Shown in pieces: positions 1 through 7,686 of a stretch of DNA of 16,854 nucleotides. Positions within the stretch are counted from its first letter, which is position 1, and each line of letters starts with the position of its first letter. This stretch comes from Planctomycetes bacterium UBA4800. Lineage in GTDB: Bacteria > Planctomycetota > UBA8108 > UBA8890 > UBA8898. Location: positions 1 through 16,854 of the forward strand of contig DHGK01000179.1 of assembly GCA_002402755.1 (NCBI GenBank). Reading direction: 5' to 3'. The notes beneath the pieces are model-generated. The model saw only the letters and a list, made by a program, of their open reading frames with translations, ran no database searches and was not told the DNA's origin. Made by a program: the position numbers and the translations under genes.

Positions 1-49
1 CCGATTTCGGGAAATCGGTGACTGTCCCCAATTCTCCCCCAATTCTCCG
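1..49. repeat. Edge of a REP-like palindromic / tandem repeat element
   Basis: Positions 1-18 form a perfect inverted repeat: CCGATTTC, a GG centre, then GAAATCGG. It runs into TGACTGTCCCC. An exact 11-base unit, CCCCAATTCTC, follows twice in tandem at 26-36 and 37-47. The block ends 1 base before the stop codon of the minus-strand glycosidase and is far more AT-rich than the surrounding coding DNA. Words such as GAAATCGGTGACTGTCCCC resemble dispersed REP-like sequences that I recall near RAYT (Y1_Tnp) transposase genes in several environmental phyla. That link is from memory. The element is cut by the window edge, so its full extent and any transposase are not visible. Confidence 0.5.
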
Positions 50-3000
50 TCAGCGCGCCAGTGCGCGCGGGTCGAGACGGCGGTAGAGCGCGCCGAGCCA
101 CCACGCGCTCGATGGCGCGAACCCCTCCTGCGCGACCCACACTTCCTGGCAGGACTTGCCGCGATTGGCGAGCGCGTAGAACGGAATCGCCGTGAACGGC
201 CGCCCCGAGGCCGTGACGCCGCTCACCGCCGTGATGCCTCCCAGGAGCTCGGGCCGGCGCTCGCACCGGAACGCCGGGTCGGCGCCCAGGACGAGCGCGG
301 CCTCGCCGCCGTTGTCCAGGCCCTCGAACGCGTAGACGAGCGGCCCGCGCCGGAGCACGACCTTGCCCTCGCAGGCGCGCACGTTGGGGTGCGCTTCGAT
401 TCTCTCGACCGGCATGGCGAGGGCGAGCTCGACCTTGTCGCCGGCCCGCCACACGCGCGCGATGCGCGCGTAGCCGTCCTCGCCGCGCGGCAGGGGATCG
501 ATGCGCGCCCCGTTCAGCCGCAGCTCCGCCGCCGCGCACCACCCCGGAATCCGCACGTTGAGCGCGAACTCCTGCGGCGACGCGACCTTGACCGTGAAGG
601 CGACCTCGCCTTCCCACGGGTACTCCGTGGCGACGTCGAGCTCGACTGGGCCGGCCGCAAGCGGCACGCGCACCGCGCCGCCGGCGAAGAGGTTGACGAA
701 GACCTCGGCATCGCCGTGCGCGTAGGCGTAGCGCCCGATTTGCAGAACCGTGCGCGAGAGGTTGGGCGGGCAGCACACCCACGAGTTGTAGCGTGGATTG
801 TCCCTGTCGCTCAGCGGGTTTCCGTAGTAGGTCGACATGCCGTCGAGCGCGATGCCGTGCAGCACGGCGTTGTAGAGCACGCGCTCGAGCACATCCGCGT
901 GCTCGGCGCGGCGTTCGAGGAGGCACATGCGCTGCGCGAAGTCGGCAAGCCCGCAGGCCGCGCACGACTCCAGGTAGCCGTCGTTCGGCAGCTCGTAGTC
1001 CTCGCCGATCGCCTCGTGCTCGCGGCGCGGGCCGATGCCGCCCGTGACATACATGCGCCGCCCGGCGAGGCTCTGCCAGAATCGTTCCGCGGCGCGCGCG
1101 TAGTCGCAGTCGCCCGTGGCGAGCGCCAGGTCGGCAACGCCCGTCGCGAAGAACACCGCGCGCACGGCGTGGCCCTCGAGCGTCGTTTGCTCTCGCAGCG
1201 GCACGTGATCCTGGAAATACGCGCGCGGCGTGTCGCTCACGGGTTTCACCGTGCCGCGGCCGCGCCACTCGACGAAGGCCCTGGCGAGGGCGAGGTAGCG
1301 CTCGTCCGGAACGACGCGGTGAAGCTCCAGGAGCGCCATCTCGAGCTCGGCGTGGCCGCAGAACCCGGGCGCCGCGCCCGGCCCCAGAAAGTGCGCATAT
1401 GCCTGATCCGCCGCCCGGCAGGCGATGTCGAGAAACGCGCGTTTGCCCGTGCTCGCGTGGTGCTCGATCGCGGCCTCGATCATGTGCCCGAGCACGTACC
1501 CGTCGTGGGAGCCATCGAGGAACGCGGGGTCCCAGGGCGGCTTCCCCGCGTTCGTGATGTAGGCGTGCACGTAGCCGTCGGGACGCTGCGCCCCGGCTAT
1601 GCGCGCGATGATCGCGTCGAGCCGCGCCTCGAGCGCCGGATCGGGCGCGAGCGCAAGCGCGTAGGCGCAGGTTTCCATGACCTTGTAGAGGTTGGCCTCG
1701 CCCCACGTGCCGTTGGGCTCGCCCTCGACGCGCTCGCCGCCCGCGCGCGCGAGCGCCCGGATCTCGCCTTCCACGTACTGCCAGGAGTGCGGAATCGTGC
1801 GCTCGCGCACGGTGCGCAGCTTCGGAGCCCAGAACGAATCGCGCACCTCCACGTTGCGCACGGGCAGGAGCCGGAGCCCTCGCGAGCGCGGGCTTGCGGG
1901 CATGTCGGCCGCATCGAGCGGACGCGATTGAATGCGCACGAGCAGGACGTACGGCGCCGGCATGGGGAGCGCGATCCTGACCGCGCCCCCCGCGACGACG
2001 CCCGCGGACACGGGCTCGAGGTTCCGCTCCGCGTCCAGGCGCGACGCGGTCCAGTGCCGCGCGCCTTCCCACGGGATCGCGTCGACCGCGATCGCGCCCG
2101 CCGCATCCCCGCCCCGGTAATTGGCGACAAGCACCTGCACGCACGTCTTCTCGACGTTCACGCCGGCAAGAACCGCGGTCGCGCCCGGCGCGGCGCCCTC
2201 GGCCGCCACGCGGCACGGGGTCTCGAGAAGCGCCCTGAACGCCTTCAGCGCGAAGAAGCTCTTCTTCGGCACGCCGTCGCGCGAGAAGAGGCCGAAGGGG
2301 TTCGTATCGCCGCTGTAGAGGTTCGCCGCATCGACGGGGCAATCCTGAAGATACGCGAGCACGCAGGCGGCGAACGCGGCGCCCTCGATGCCGGCCAAGC
2401 GCCCGTACCAGCGCTCGCGGGCCGGGCCGGCCGCGCCGAGGAGCGGCGCCCAGTCATCATCGGGAAGGTGGTTCCATTCGTTGAGGTGTACCTCGGCCGC
2501 CGCAAAGCCGTGCGCATCGAGCCAGCGCCGGATCGCGTGCGCCTTCCTGACGTAGAGCGAGGGATCGTTCGTGTACGTGTGCCACGAGAAGAAGTCGAGC
2601 GGCGCGCCGTGCGCGCGGCAGTACGCTGCGAAGCCTTCCAGGAACGGCGTCGCGCGAAGCTGCCCATCGACCACGTCGCCGGTCGCGCCCACGGAGGGGC
2701 CGCCCACCTTGACATCGGGGAAGCGCGCCTTGATCGCCCCGGCCGCGGTCGCGTAGAGCCGGTAGTACTCCTCCTCCGTGCCCGTCCACATGGCGGGGCG
2801 GTTCTCGGGCTCGTTCCAGATCTCCCAGTAGCGGATGCCGCGCCGCTCTCCGCCTGCCCAGCCCTCGTTGTAGTGCCGGATGATGCCGATGCAGGCGGCG
2901 GCCCACCTGTCGAAGTCGGCGGGCGGCACGACGAAGCTCTTCCGCCGGCGATGCTCGATGCTCTCGCCGAGCCGGTACACGATGCCCGCCCCCGCGCCAA

Positions 3001-3355
3001 CGATGGCATCGATGTACGCATCGGTGAGCGCAAAGCGGTAGCTCGCGGGATCCTCCGGGTCGGCGCGCAGGTCGGGGAAGACCGCGTGCATGTCGACGAC
3101 GTCCGGGTCGGGGAACTCGCTGTCGTGGAGCCGCGCGAGCGGGATCGAGAGCTCGCGCCAGTACGCCGACACATCGATCGTCTCGCCGAAGTTCAAGGGG
3201 CCGTTGTTGACGCCGTGAAGCGGCCGAACCGCACCGGCGCCCCTCGCGCAGTCGACGCGGAGCTCGAGCGCGGTTTCGTCCGCGCCGGCCGCCGCCCACG
3301 CGCAGGCGAGCATGAATGTCGCGCGCAACGCCCCTCGGCTACGCATCGTTCGCAT
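50..3355 (-). CDS. Secreted fusion of GH39-like glycosidase and GH127 (DUF1680) beta-L-arabinofuranosidase
   Basis: The 1101-residue product begins with a signal peptide (about 1-26: Arg-rich n-region, then FMLACAWAAAGA). Residues about 30-380 form a clan GH-A barrel resembling GH39 beta-xylosidases. WEIWNEPE carries the likely acid/base Glu182 and HLNEWN the likely nucleophile Glu293. A beta-sandwich linker spans about 380-485. Residues about 497-1095 are a GH127/DUF1680 domain starting at RNVEVRDSFWAPKL. It keeps the zinc/cysteine set known from the Bifidobacterium enzyme HypBA1: a Glu near 781, Glu796 and Cys798 in YLESC, and the pair Cys861-Cys862 in WVCCPPN. Together the two domains would release pentoses (xylose/arabinose) from an exported-side glycan. 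The start is the ATG preceded by GAGGAGG 4 bases upstream. An in-frame ATG at 3373 also has an SD (GGAGGTG), so the start is uncertain by six codons. Each enzyme is normally a stand-alone protein, so the fusion is notable. The GH127 call is firm. The first domain could belong to another clan A family. Confidence 0.93.
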   Translation of the reverse strand: MRTMRSRGALRATFMLACAWAAAGADETALELRVDCARGAGAVRPLHGVNNGPLNFGETIDVSAYWRELSIPLARLHDSEFPDPDVVDMHAVFPDLRADPEDPASYRFALTDAYIDAIVGAGAGIVYRLGESIEHRRRKSFVVPPADFDRWAAACIGIIRHYNEGWAGGERRGIRYWEIWNEPENRPAMWTGTEEEYYRLYATAAGAIKARFPDVKVGGPSVGATGDVVDGQLRATPFLEGFAAYCRAHGAPLDFFSWHTYTNDPSLYVRKAHAIRRWLDAHGFAAAEVHLNEWNHLPDDDWAPLLGAAGPARERWYGRLAGIEGAAFAACVLAYLQDCPVDAANLYSGDTNPFGLFSRDGVPKKSFFALKAFRALLETPCRVAAEGAAPGATAVLAGVNVEKTCVQVLVANYRGGDAAGAIAVDAIPWEGARHWTASRLDAERNLEPVSAGVVAGGAVRIALPMPAPYVLLVRIQSRPLDAADMPASPRSRGLRLLPVRNVEVRDSFWAPKLRTVRERTIPHSWQYVEGEIRALARAGGERVEGEPNGTWGEANLYKVMETCAYALALAPDPALEARLDAIIARIAGAQRPDGYVHAYITNAGKPPWDPAFLDGSHDGYVLGHMIEAAIEHHASTGKRAFLDIACRAADQAYAHFLGPGAAPGFCGHAELEMALLELHRVVPDERYLALARAFVEWRGRGTVKPVSDTPRAYFQDHVPLREQTTLEGHAVRAVFFATGVADLALATGDCDYARAAERFWQSLAGRRMYVTGGIGPRREHEAIGEDYELPNDGYLESCAACGLADFAQRMCLLERRAEHADVLERVLYNAVLHGIALDGMSTYYGNPLSDRDNPRYNSWVCCPPNLSRTVLQIGRYAYAHGDAEVFVNLFAGGAVRVPLAAGPVELDVATEYPWEGEVAFTVKVASPQEFALNVRIPGWCAAAELRLNGARIDPLPRGEDGYARIARVWRAGDKVELALAMPVERIEAHPNVRACEGKVVLRRGPLVYAFEGLDNGGEAALVLGADPAFRCERRPELLGGITAVSGVTASGRPFTAIPFYALANRGKSCQEVWVAQEGFAPSSAWWLGALYRRLDPRALAR

Positions 3356-3387
3356 CGGTCCTCCTCGTTGCATGAACACCTCCAGGC

Positions 3388-3417
3388 ACTATACGGCCCG
3401 CGGCGGCGCCGCCGCAA
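3388..3417 (-). promoter_or_regulatory. Candidate sigma70-type promoter of the glycosidase fusion
   Basis: Read on the minus strand, TTGCGG (3417-3412) is followed after 18 bases by TATAGT (3393-3388). The second hexamer matches the TATAAT consensus at 5 of 6 positions and the first matches TTGACA at 3 of 6. Transcription would begin near 3381. That leaves a leader of about 26 bases before the ATG at 3355 and only about 8 bases before the alternative ATG at 3373. If correct, the promoter favours the downstream start. This is a prediction from sequence only. Confidence 0.4.
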
Positions 3418-3475
3418 GGCGTAGAGCCCCTCGGACGGCATCGGCGCGCGCCGTCGCTTGCAAGGGCGGCGGCGA

Positions 3476-3511
3476 TGCGGCACCATCACGAGAGCGGCGC
3501 CGTGTGCCGCA
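3476..3511 (+). repeat. Inverted repeat abutting the RBS of the metallo-hydrolase gene
   Basis: TGCGGCAC at 3476-3483 is the exact reverse complement of GTGCCGCA at 3504-3511, with a 20-base spacer. The right arm touches the AAAGGAGGTG ribosome binding site (3511-3520). It could be an operator or a leader structure that limits translation. In DNA this GC-rich, 8-base arms can arise by chance. Confidence 0.2.
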
Positions 3512-3524
3512 AAGGAGGTGTCTC

Positions 3525-4274
3525 ATGACGACGGCCATGTCTCTCGCGCTCAGCATTTCGCTCCTCGGCGCCGCGGGCGCTCCCCCGAAGAGTCCCCCCA
3601 AGAAGACCTTCGAGAGCGATGTCCTGAAGACCGCCAAGGGCGACATCACGCTCACCTTCATCGGCCACGGCACCCTGATGCTGAAGTTCAACGACAAGGT
3701 CGTCCACATCGACCCCGTGGGCCAGTACGCCGACTACGCGAAGCTGCCGAAGGCCGACCTGATCCTCGTCACCCACGAGCACGGCGACCACCTCGACGCG
3801 CGGGCCATCGAGCAGATCTCGACCGACAAGACCGAGATCGTGCTCACGGCGGCCTGCCAGGCGCAGCTCAAGAAGGGCACGGTGATGAAGAACGGCGACA
3901 AGTCGACCGCGGCGGGCTTCGCCATCGAGGCCGTGCCGGCCTACAACGTGAAGCACACCCGCCCGGGCGGCGCGCCCTTTCACCCCAAGGGCGCCGGCAA
4001 CGGCTACGTGATTGCGTGCGGCGAGACGAGGATCTACGTCGCGGGCGACACCGAGAACATCCCCGAGATGGCGGCGCTCAAGGACATCCACGTCGCCTTC
4101 CTGCCGATGAACCTTCCCTACACCATGACGCCGGAGATGGTCGCCGAGGCCGCGAAGACCTTCACGCCGAAGATCCTCTACCCGTACCACTACGGCAAGA
4201 CGGACGCGAAGGTCCTGGCCGACCTCCTCAAGGCGGAGAAGGACATCGAGGTGCGAATCCGGCAGATGCAGTAG
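3525..4274 (+). CDS. Metallo-beta-lactamase-fold hydrolase (UlaG/UPF0173-like)
   Basis: The 249-residue protein belongs to the single-domain MBL-fold hydrolases related to UlaG and UPF0173. Metal ligands visible in order are THEHGDH (83-89, the HxHxDH motif), His144 in VKHTRPGG, Asp175 in YVAGDTE and His222 in YPYHYG. The family cleaves esters, lactones or phosphodiesters using two divalent metals, and the substrate here cannot be named. The first 19 residues (MTTAMSLALSISLLGAAGA) look like a hydrophobic export signal but lack any Lys or Arg before the hydrophobic core, so export is likely but not certain. The start is fixed by a strong AAAGGAGGTG box 4 bases upstream, although the frame stays open further 5'. 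It stands alone on the plus strand, divergent from the glycosidase fusion. Confidence 0.9.
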   Translation: MTTAMSLALSISLLGAAGAPPKSPPKKTFESDVLKTAKGDITLTFIGHGTLMLKFNDKVVHIDPVGQYADYAKLPKADLILVTHEHGDHLDARAIEQISTDKTEIVLTAACQAQLKKGTVMKNGDKSTAAGFAIEAVPAYNVKHTRPGGAPFHPKGAGNGYVIACGETRIYVAGDTENIPEMAALKDIHVAFLPMNLPYTMTPEMVAEAAKTFTPKILYPYHYGKTDAKVLADLLKAEKDIEVRIRQMQ

Positions 4275-4296
4275 CCCGCGCCGGCTCTTGAACTTC

Positions 4297-4325
4297 TTGG
4301 CCGCTTCTCACGCATCGTGTATGAT
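4297..4325 (+). promoter_or_regulatory. Strong candidate sigma70-type promoter of the DUF433/DUF5615 pair
   Basis: TTGGCC (4297-4302) and TATGAT (4320-4325) are separated by exactly 17 bases. They match TTGACA at 4 of 6 and TATAAT at 5 of 6 positions. Transcription would start near 4332, about 66 bases before the DUF433 start codon. This is one of the best housekeeping-type promoter matches in the window and indicates that the pair is transcribed independently of the upstream hydrolase gene. Confidence 0.5.
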
Positions 4326-4397
4326 TCCTGAGGTATGCGATGCCTTGCGCGGCTCCTGCTATTCCGCGCACGCGGCCGACGAACCTGGAGATTCGAC

Positions 4398-4652
4398 ATG
4401 CTGGAACAGACGTATCGTCACATCACCGCACTGGAGGGCGTGCGATCCGGTCGGGCCATCGTCCAGGGGACGCGTATCGGCGTCCATGATGTGGCCGGCA
4501 TGGTTCTGAACGGAGCGAGCATCGATGACGTCGTGAGGAGCTTCCCCTCGCTGACGCGCGCCCAGGTCTACGAGTGCATGGCCTATTACGAGGACCACAA
4601 AGACGAGATGGACTTGCTGATCGCGCGGCAGATGGCGGGAGCGGACGAGTGA
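4398..4652 (+). CDS. DUF433-family protein, probable antitoxin
   Basis: The 84-residue protein has the DUF433 pattern: an N-terminal HITALEGVRSGRAIVQGTRIGVHDVAGMV-type segment (split here as HITALEG, then SGRAIVQGTRIGVHDV), then GASIDDVVRSFPSLTRAQVYECMAYYEDH. The family is a small winged-helix DNA-binding fold commonly paired with PIN-like toxins, where it acts as antitoxin and autorepressor. The ATG at 4398 has CTGGAG 7 bases upstream and gives the family-typical N-terminus. An in-frame ATG at 4335 would add an Arg-rich tail and has no well-spaced SD. The stop codon overlaps the GTG start of the next gene by 4 bases (GTGA), which indicates translational coupling. Function is inferred from family and partner. 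Confidence 0.88.
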   Translation: MLEQTYRHITALEGVRSGRAIVQGTRIGVHDVAGMVLNGASIDDVVRSFPSLTRAQVYECMAYYEDHKDEMDLLIARQMAGADE

Positions 4653-4969
4653 GGTTCCTTCTGGACCATGACGTTCCGGCAGGGATAGCACGCGTACTGA
4701 TTCAGGCCGGGCATGATGTCCATGCCGTGAAGGACGTGTTGAGGCCGACTGCCGGCGACGACGAAGTGCTCGGTCACGCCGTTCGGCACGGTCACGTGCT
4801 GCTCACGTGCAATCGCGATGATTTCCTGAAGCTTGCCGCAGGTCAGCCTCATCGCGGCATCATCATCGTTGTCCGACGAAAAACCCGGATTGCGGAATGT
4901 GCGGCAGTCATCAGGCTGCTCGATCGCGCAGGCCATGGGGGCATCGAAGGAAACATAAACTTCGCGTAG
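4649..4969 (+). CDS. DUF5615 PIN-like protein, probable toxin
   Basis: The 106-residue protein starts at GTG within the stop of the DUF433 gene and opens with RFLLDHDVPAGIARVLIQAG, the DUF5615/Mut7-C-like 'LLDxxxP' signature. Acidic residues expected for a PIN-like metal site are Asp6 and Asp8 in LLDHD, Asp35-Asp36 in TAGDDEVLGHA, and Asp57-Asp58 in TCNRDDF. The family is regarded as a ribonuclease toxin partner of DUF433. The GC content of this stretch is low for the window: I count 68 of 120 bases as G or C at 4801-4920, against 49 of 60 at 13681-13740. This agrees with recent acquisition as a mobile toxin-antitoxin cassette. Toxicity itself cannot be seen from sequence. A stop well upstream in the frame is absent, so the GTG choice rests on the overlap and family N-terminus. 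Confidence 0.85.
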   Translation: MRFLLDHDVPAGIARVLIQAGHDVHAVKDVLRPTAGDDEVLGHAVRHGHVLLTCNRDDFLKLAAGQPHRGIIIVVRRKTRIAECAAVIRLLDRAGHGGIEGNINFA

Positions 4970-5008
4970 CGCCCCAGCTCCGACAGGCGGCGAGGCGTTG
5001 AAGCCCCT

Positions 5009-5035
5009 GCCGCGCGCCCTCGCAGGGCGCGCGGC
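5009..5035. terminator. 12-bp hairpin between convergent genes (possible bidirectional terminator)
   Basis: GCCGCGCGCCCT (5009-5020), a CGC loop and AGGGCGCGCGGC (5024-5035) form a perfect 12-base stem. It sits in the 94-base gap between the convergent DUF5615 and Gfo/Idh/MocA genes, where a shared terminator is expected. Neither strand has a clear T-tract after the stem, so it is not a textbook intrinsic terminator. It could slow polymerase or protect mRNA 3' ends. Confidence 0.5.
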
Positions 5036-5063
5036 CTTCCTCCGGAGCTCCCCGCCCGCGACG

Positions 5064-6377
5064 CTAGCCGTTGAGCGTCCAGCCCTGCCGGTACTTCTTG
5101 CGGATGTACTGCTCGGCCTCCGGGCAGTTCTTCGCGGTGAGCGTCGCGGCGTCCCACTCGAGCTTCTTGCCGGCGCGATAGGCGACCAGCGCGAGCAGGT
5201 TGTGCATGATGAGCGCGCCCGCGTAGTCGAAGTTGCAGAGCGTGGGCTTGCCCGTCTTGGCGCCGATGATCCACTCCTGGTGATGGCCCGGCGACGGCGG
5301 GATGAGCTCCTCGGGCTTGGGCGGCGCGAAGTACGTGAGGTCGCCGCTCGGCTCGATCACCCTGAATCCGTAGTCGCAGAAGAGCTTGCCCTTGTCGCCG
5401 GCGTACATGACGCCCTTGAAGAGGTCGCCCTTGACGGCCTCGGAACGGATCTGGGGCTTCTTGTCCGCGTCGTACCAGAAGACCTTCACGGCCGGCCGCC
5501 AGTCGTTCGCAGGGTGCTCCCACACCGCCGTGAGCCACTGCGGGCACGTGTCGGGGTTGACCGGCGTTCCGGCCGCCTCGCACGTCGTCGGAAAGCGCAG
5601 GTCGAGCGCCCACCACGGCATGTCCATCATGTGGCTGCCCATGTCGCCGATCTGGCCGCTTCCGAAATCCCAGAAGGGGTTCCAGCTCAGGCAGCCCTTC
5701 AGGTACTCGGGGTTGAAGGGGTGGAACGGCGAGGGGCCGATCCATAGGTCCCAATCGATGTAGTCGGGAACGGGACCGGCCTCGGGCAGATAGCCGCCGC
5801 CCGCGGGCGTGCGGCCGCACCAGACGTGGGCCTCCTTGACCGTGCCGATGGCGCCGCGCCGCACCAGTTCCACCATGCGCCGGTAGTTGTCGGTCGCGTG
5901 GATCTGCGTCCCCATCTGCGTCGCGATCTTGTCCTTGTGCTTGAGGTACGTCTCGCGGACGAGCGCGGCCTCCTCGACCGAGTTGGCGAGCGGCTTCTCG
6001 CTGTACACGTGCATGCCGCGGTTCATCGCCCAGATGTTGACGAACGCGTGCGTGTGGTCGGTCGTCGAGCAGATCACCGCATCGACATCGGCCTGCTCCA
6101 GGCACGTGCGCCAGTCGACGTACTTCTTCGCGTTCGGGAACTGCCGCGCGGCCGCCGCGAGGTTGTTGCCGTTCACGTCGCACAGGGCGACGATGTTCTC
6201 GTTGCGGCAGTCGCTCAGGTTGGCGTGGCCGCGGCCGCCGACGCCGATGCCGGCGATGTTGAGGCGGTCGTTGGGCGACCTGCCCGCCGCGAGCACCCCG
6301 GGCTTCACGACCATGAACGCCGCGCCCGCCGCGGCGCTCGCCTTGAGCAGACTCCGACGCGTCACTTGACGACTCAC
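5064..6377 (-). CDS. Tat-exported Gfo/Idh/MocA-family NAD(P)-dependent oxidoreductase
   Basis: The 437-residue protein begins with a twin-arginine signal (TRRSLLKASAAAGAAF, residues 6-21) ending near VLAAG. The Rossmann fold follows: NIAGIGVGGRGHA at 40-52 is the dinucleotide-binding loop and the acidic Asp68 lies in ALCDVNG. The family motif YSEKPLA at 125-131 supplies the catalytic-region lysine, and GDMGSHMMDMPWWALDL (244-260) is the typical C-terminal-domain segment. These enzymes oxidise or reduce sugars, inositols or sugar acids, and some use bound NAD to cleave glycosides. Tat export fits a protein that folds around its cofactor in the cytoplasm before crossing the membrane. The start is GTG with AAGGAGGTG just upstream. 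It lies 43 bases after the acyltransferase stop and is likely cotranscribed with it. Exact substrate unknown. Confidence 0.93.
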   Translation of the reverse strand: MSRQVTRRSLLKASAAAGAAFMVVKPGVLAAGRSPNDRLNIAGIGVGGRGHANLSDCRNENIVALCDVNGNNLAAAARQFPNAKKYVDWRTCLEQADVDAVICSTTDHTHAFVNIWAMNRGMHVYSEKPLANSVEEAALVRETYLKHKDKIATQMGTQIHATDNYRRMVELVRRGAIGTVKEAHVWCGRTPAGGGYLPEAGPVPDYIDWDLWIGPSPFHPFNPEYLKGCLSWNPFWDFGSGQIGDMGSHMMDMPWWALDLRFPTTCEAAGTPVNPDTCPQWLTAVWEHPANDWRPAVKVFWYDADKKPQIRSEAVKGDLFKGVMYAGDKGKLFCDYGFRVIEPSGDLTYFAPPKPEELIPPSPGHHQEWIIGAKTGKPTLCNFDYAGALIMHNLLALVAYRAGKKLEWDAATLTAKNCPEAEQYIRKKYRQGWTLNG

Positions 6378-6420
6378 CGTGCACCTCCTTCGGAAGAAAT
6401 GGTCACACTGCTGCGCGCGC

Positions 6421-7641
6421 TCACACCCTGATGAACGTCCGCTTGACGTACAGGAAAAGACAGATCAGCCAGATCACGCCGAACGCCGCGAAGTCGCGTA
6501 TGAACTGCCCGAGGCGGGCCGCGAGCGCCGCGGAGTCGCCGGACATCCACTCCTTGAGGTTCCGCGCCAGGCCGCCCACGAATATGTCGCCGATGTGGTG
6601 GAAATCGAAGAGGCGCGTGGCCATGTAGACCGCAATGGCGTTGGCGCCGATCACCATGAAGAACAAGGCCGACCTCTTCCAGCCGAGCATCTCGATGCAC
6701 AGGTGGAAGAGCGCGAGCAGGAGGTACGACCAGCCGCCCGCCCAGAGCACCATGGTGCTCGTCCAGATGTGCTTGATGATCGGGAAGCGGTAATCCGAGT
6801 CGCGCCAGCCCCAGAACCAGCCGATGGCGAGGCACACGATGCCGAGCGCCGCGAGCGCCGCGCACTTGGCCTTGGGCTCCTTGTCCGTCCGGAGGACGCA
6901 GCCCGCGAAGACGCCGAGGAGCACCGTGGCGCCGAAGCCCAGGCTGCTCAGGATCCAGGTGTAGGTCGTCCCGGGGTCGCGGAAGCGCCCCAGGATGAGC
7001 GCGTCGATGTACTGCGCCAGATTGGCGTCCGGATCGAGCGTGCCGGCGGGCTTTCCGCCGAACGGCACGAACATCATGAGCCCCCAGTAGCCGGCGAGCA
7101 GCGCTACGACGGCCAGGAGCTGCCAGATGATCCGGAAGTTCAGCATGACGAACGCCGCGATCACGTACCCGCAGGCGATGGCCTGCAGCGTGTTGCAGTA
7201 GATGTGGAGCTGCGAGAGGTCGTACTTGAGCAGGTTCCCTTGAGCCGCCATGCCGAACACGAAGAGGATTCCCGCGCGCACGAAGATCTTGGCGTAGAGC
7301 TCTCCCTTCGTCGCGCCGCGCTCGATGCGCTTGGCGAAGGAGAACGGCATCGCCGCCCCCACGATGAAGAGGAAGAGCGGCATGATCATGTCCCAGGCCG
7401 AGAAGCCCTCCCAGTTGGGGTGATTGCGCTGGTACTCGAGCCAGTCGGGGAAGGGGTCGACGAAGATGTGCAGGAGCGAGATCACGAGGGCGCCGCCGCC
7501 CGCGATCCAGAACATGTCGAAGCCCCGCAGCGCATCGATCGACGCAACGCGGCCGGCGGACGGCACGGGGGGCGCCTGGCGGCCGCCGTCGCGAGCAAGC
7601 CGGTCGGGGAACGCGGGAATCGGGATGGTCGGACCTTCCAT
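6421..7641 (-). CDS. COG4299-type membrane acyltransferase (heparan-alpha-glucosaminide N-acetyltransferase-like)
   Basis: The 406-residue multi-pass membrane protein resembles bacterial relatives of HGSNAT and the DUF5009 acyltransferases. Key family segments are RVASIDALRGFDMFWI (first helix entry), AWDMIMPLFLFIVGAAMPFSF, ILFVFGMAAQGNLL and YCNTLQAIACGYVIA. About ten hydrophobic helices can be traced, ending at FGVIWLICLFLYVKRTF. The family is thought to move an acetyl group from cytoplasmic acetyl-CoA to an amino sugar or other acceptor across the membrane. The chosen ATG has AGGTG 5 bases upstream and removes 13 unsupported residues of a longer open frame. Neighbouring export-side sugar enzymes suggest a sugar acceptor, but this is inference. 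Confidence 0.88.
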   Translation of the reverse strand: MEGPTIPIPAFPDRLARDGGRQAPPVPSAGRVASIDALRGFDMFWIAGGGALVISLLHIFVDPFPDWLEYQRNHPNWEGFSAWDMIMPLFLFIVGAAMPFSFAKRIERGATKGELYAKIFVRAGILFVFGMAAQGNLLKYDLSQLHIYCNTLQAIACGYVIAAFVMLNFRIIWQLLAVVALLAGYWGLMMFVPFGGKPAGTLDPDANLAQYIDALILGRFRDPGTTYTWILSSLGFGATVLLGVFAGCVLRTDKEPKAKCAALAALGIVCLAIGWFWGWRDSDYRFPIIKHIWTSTMVLWAGGWSYLLLALFHLCIEMLGWKRSALFFMVIGANAIAVYMATRLFDFHHIGDIFVGGLARNLKEWMSGDSAALAARLGQFIRDFAAFGVIWLICLFLYVKRTFIRV

Positions 7642-7686
7642 GGAGACACCTCGCACATTCGCCGCCCGAACGCGCGGCACAGCATC

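Noticed and set aside
389..3424. A 1011-codon open frame on the plus strand opposite the glycosidase fusion
   Set aside because: Its translation is Arg/Ala/Val-rich without recognisable domains. The opposite strand has clear signal peptide and catalytic motifs throughout. Long antisense frames are expected in DNA this GC-rich.
4335..4397. A longer DUF433 product starting at the ATG at 4335
   Set aside because: The SD-like GAGG is only 1 base from that ATG and the added residues (Arg-rich) are outside the family. The ATG at 4398 has a well-placed CTGGAG.
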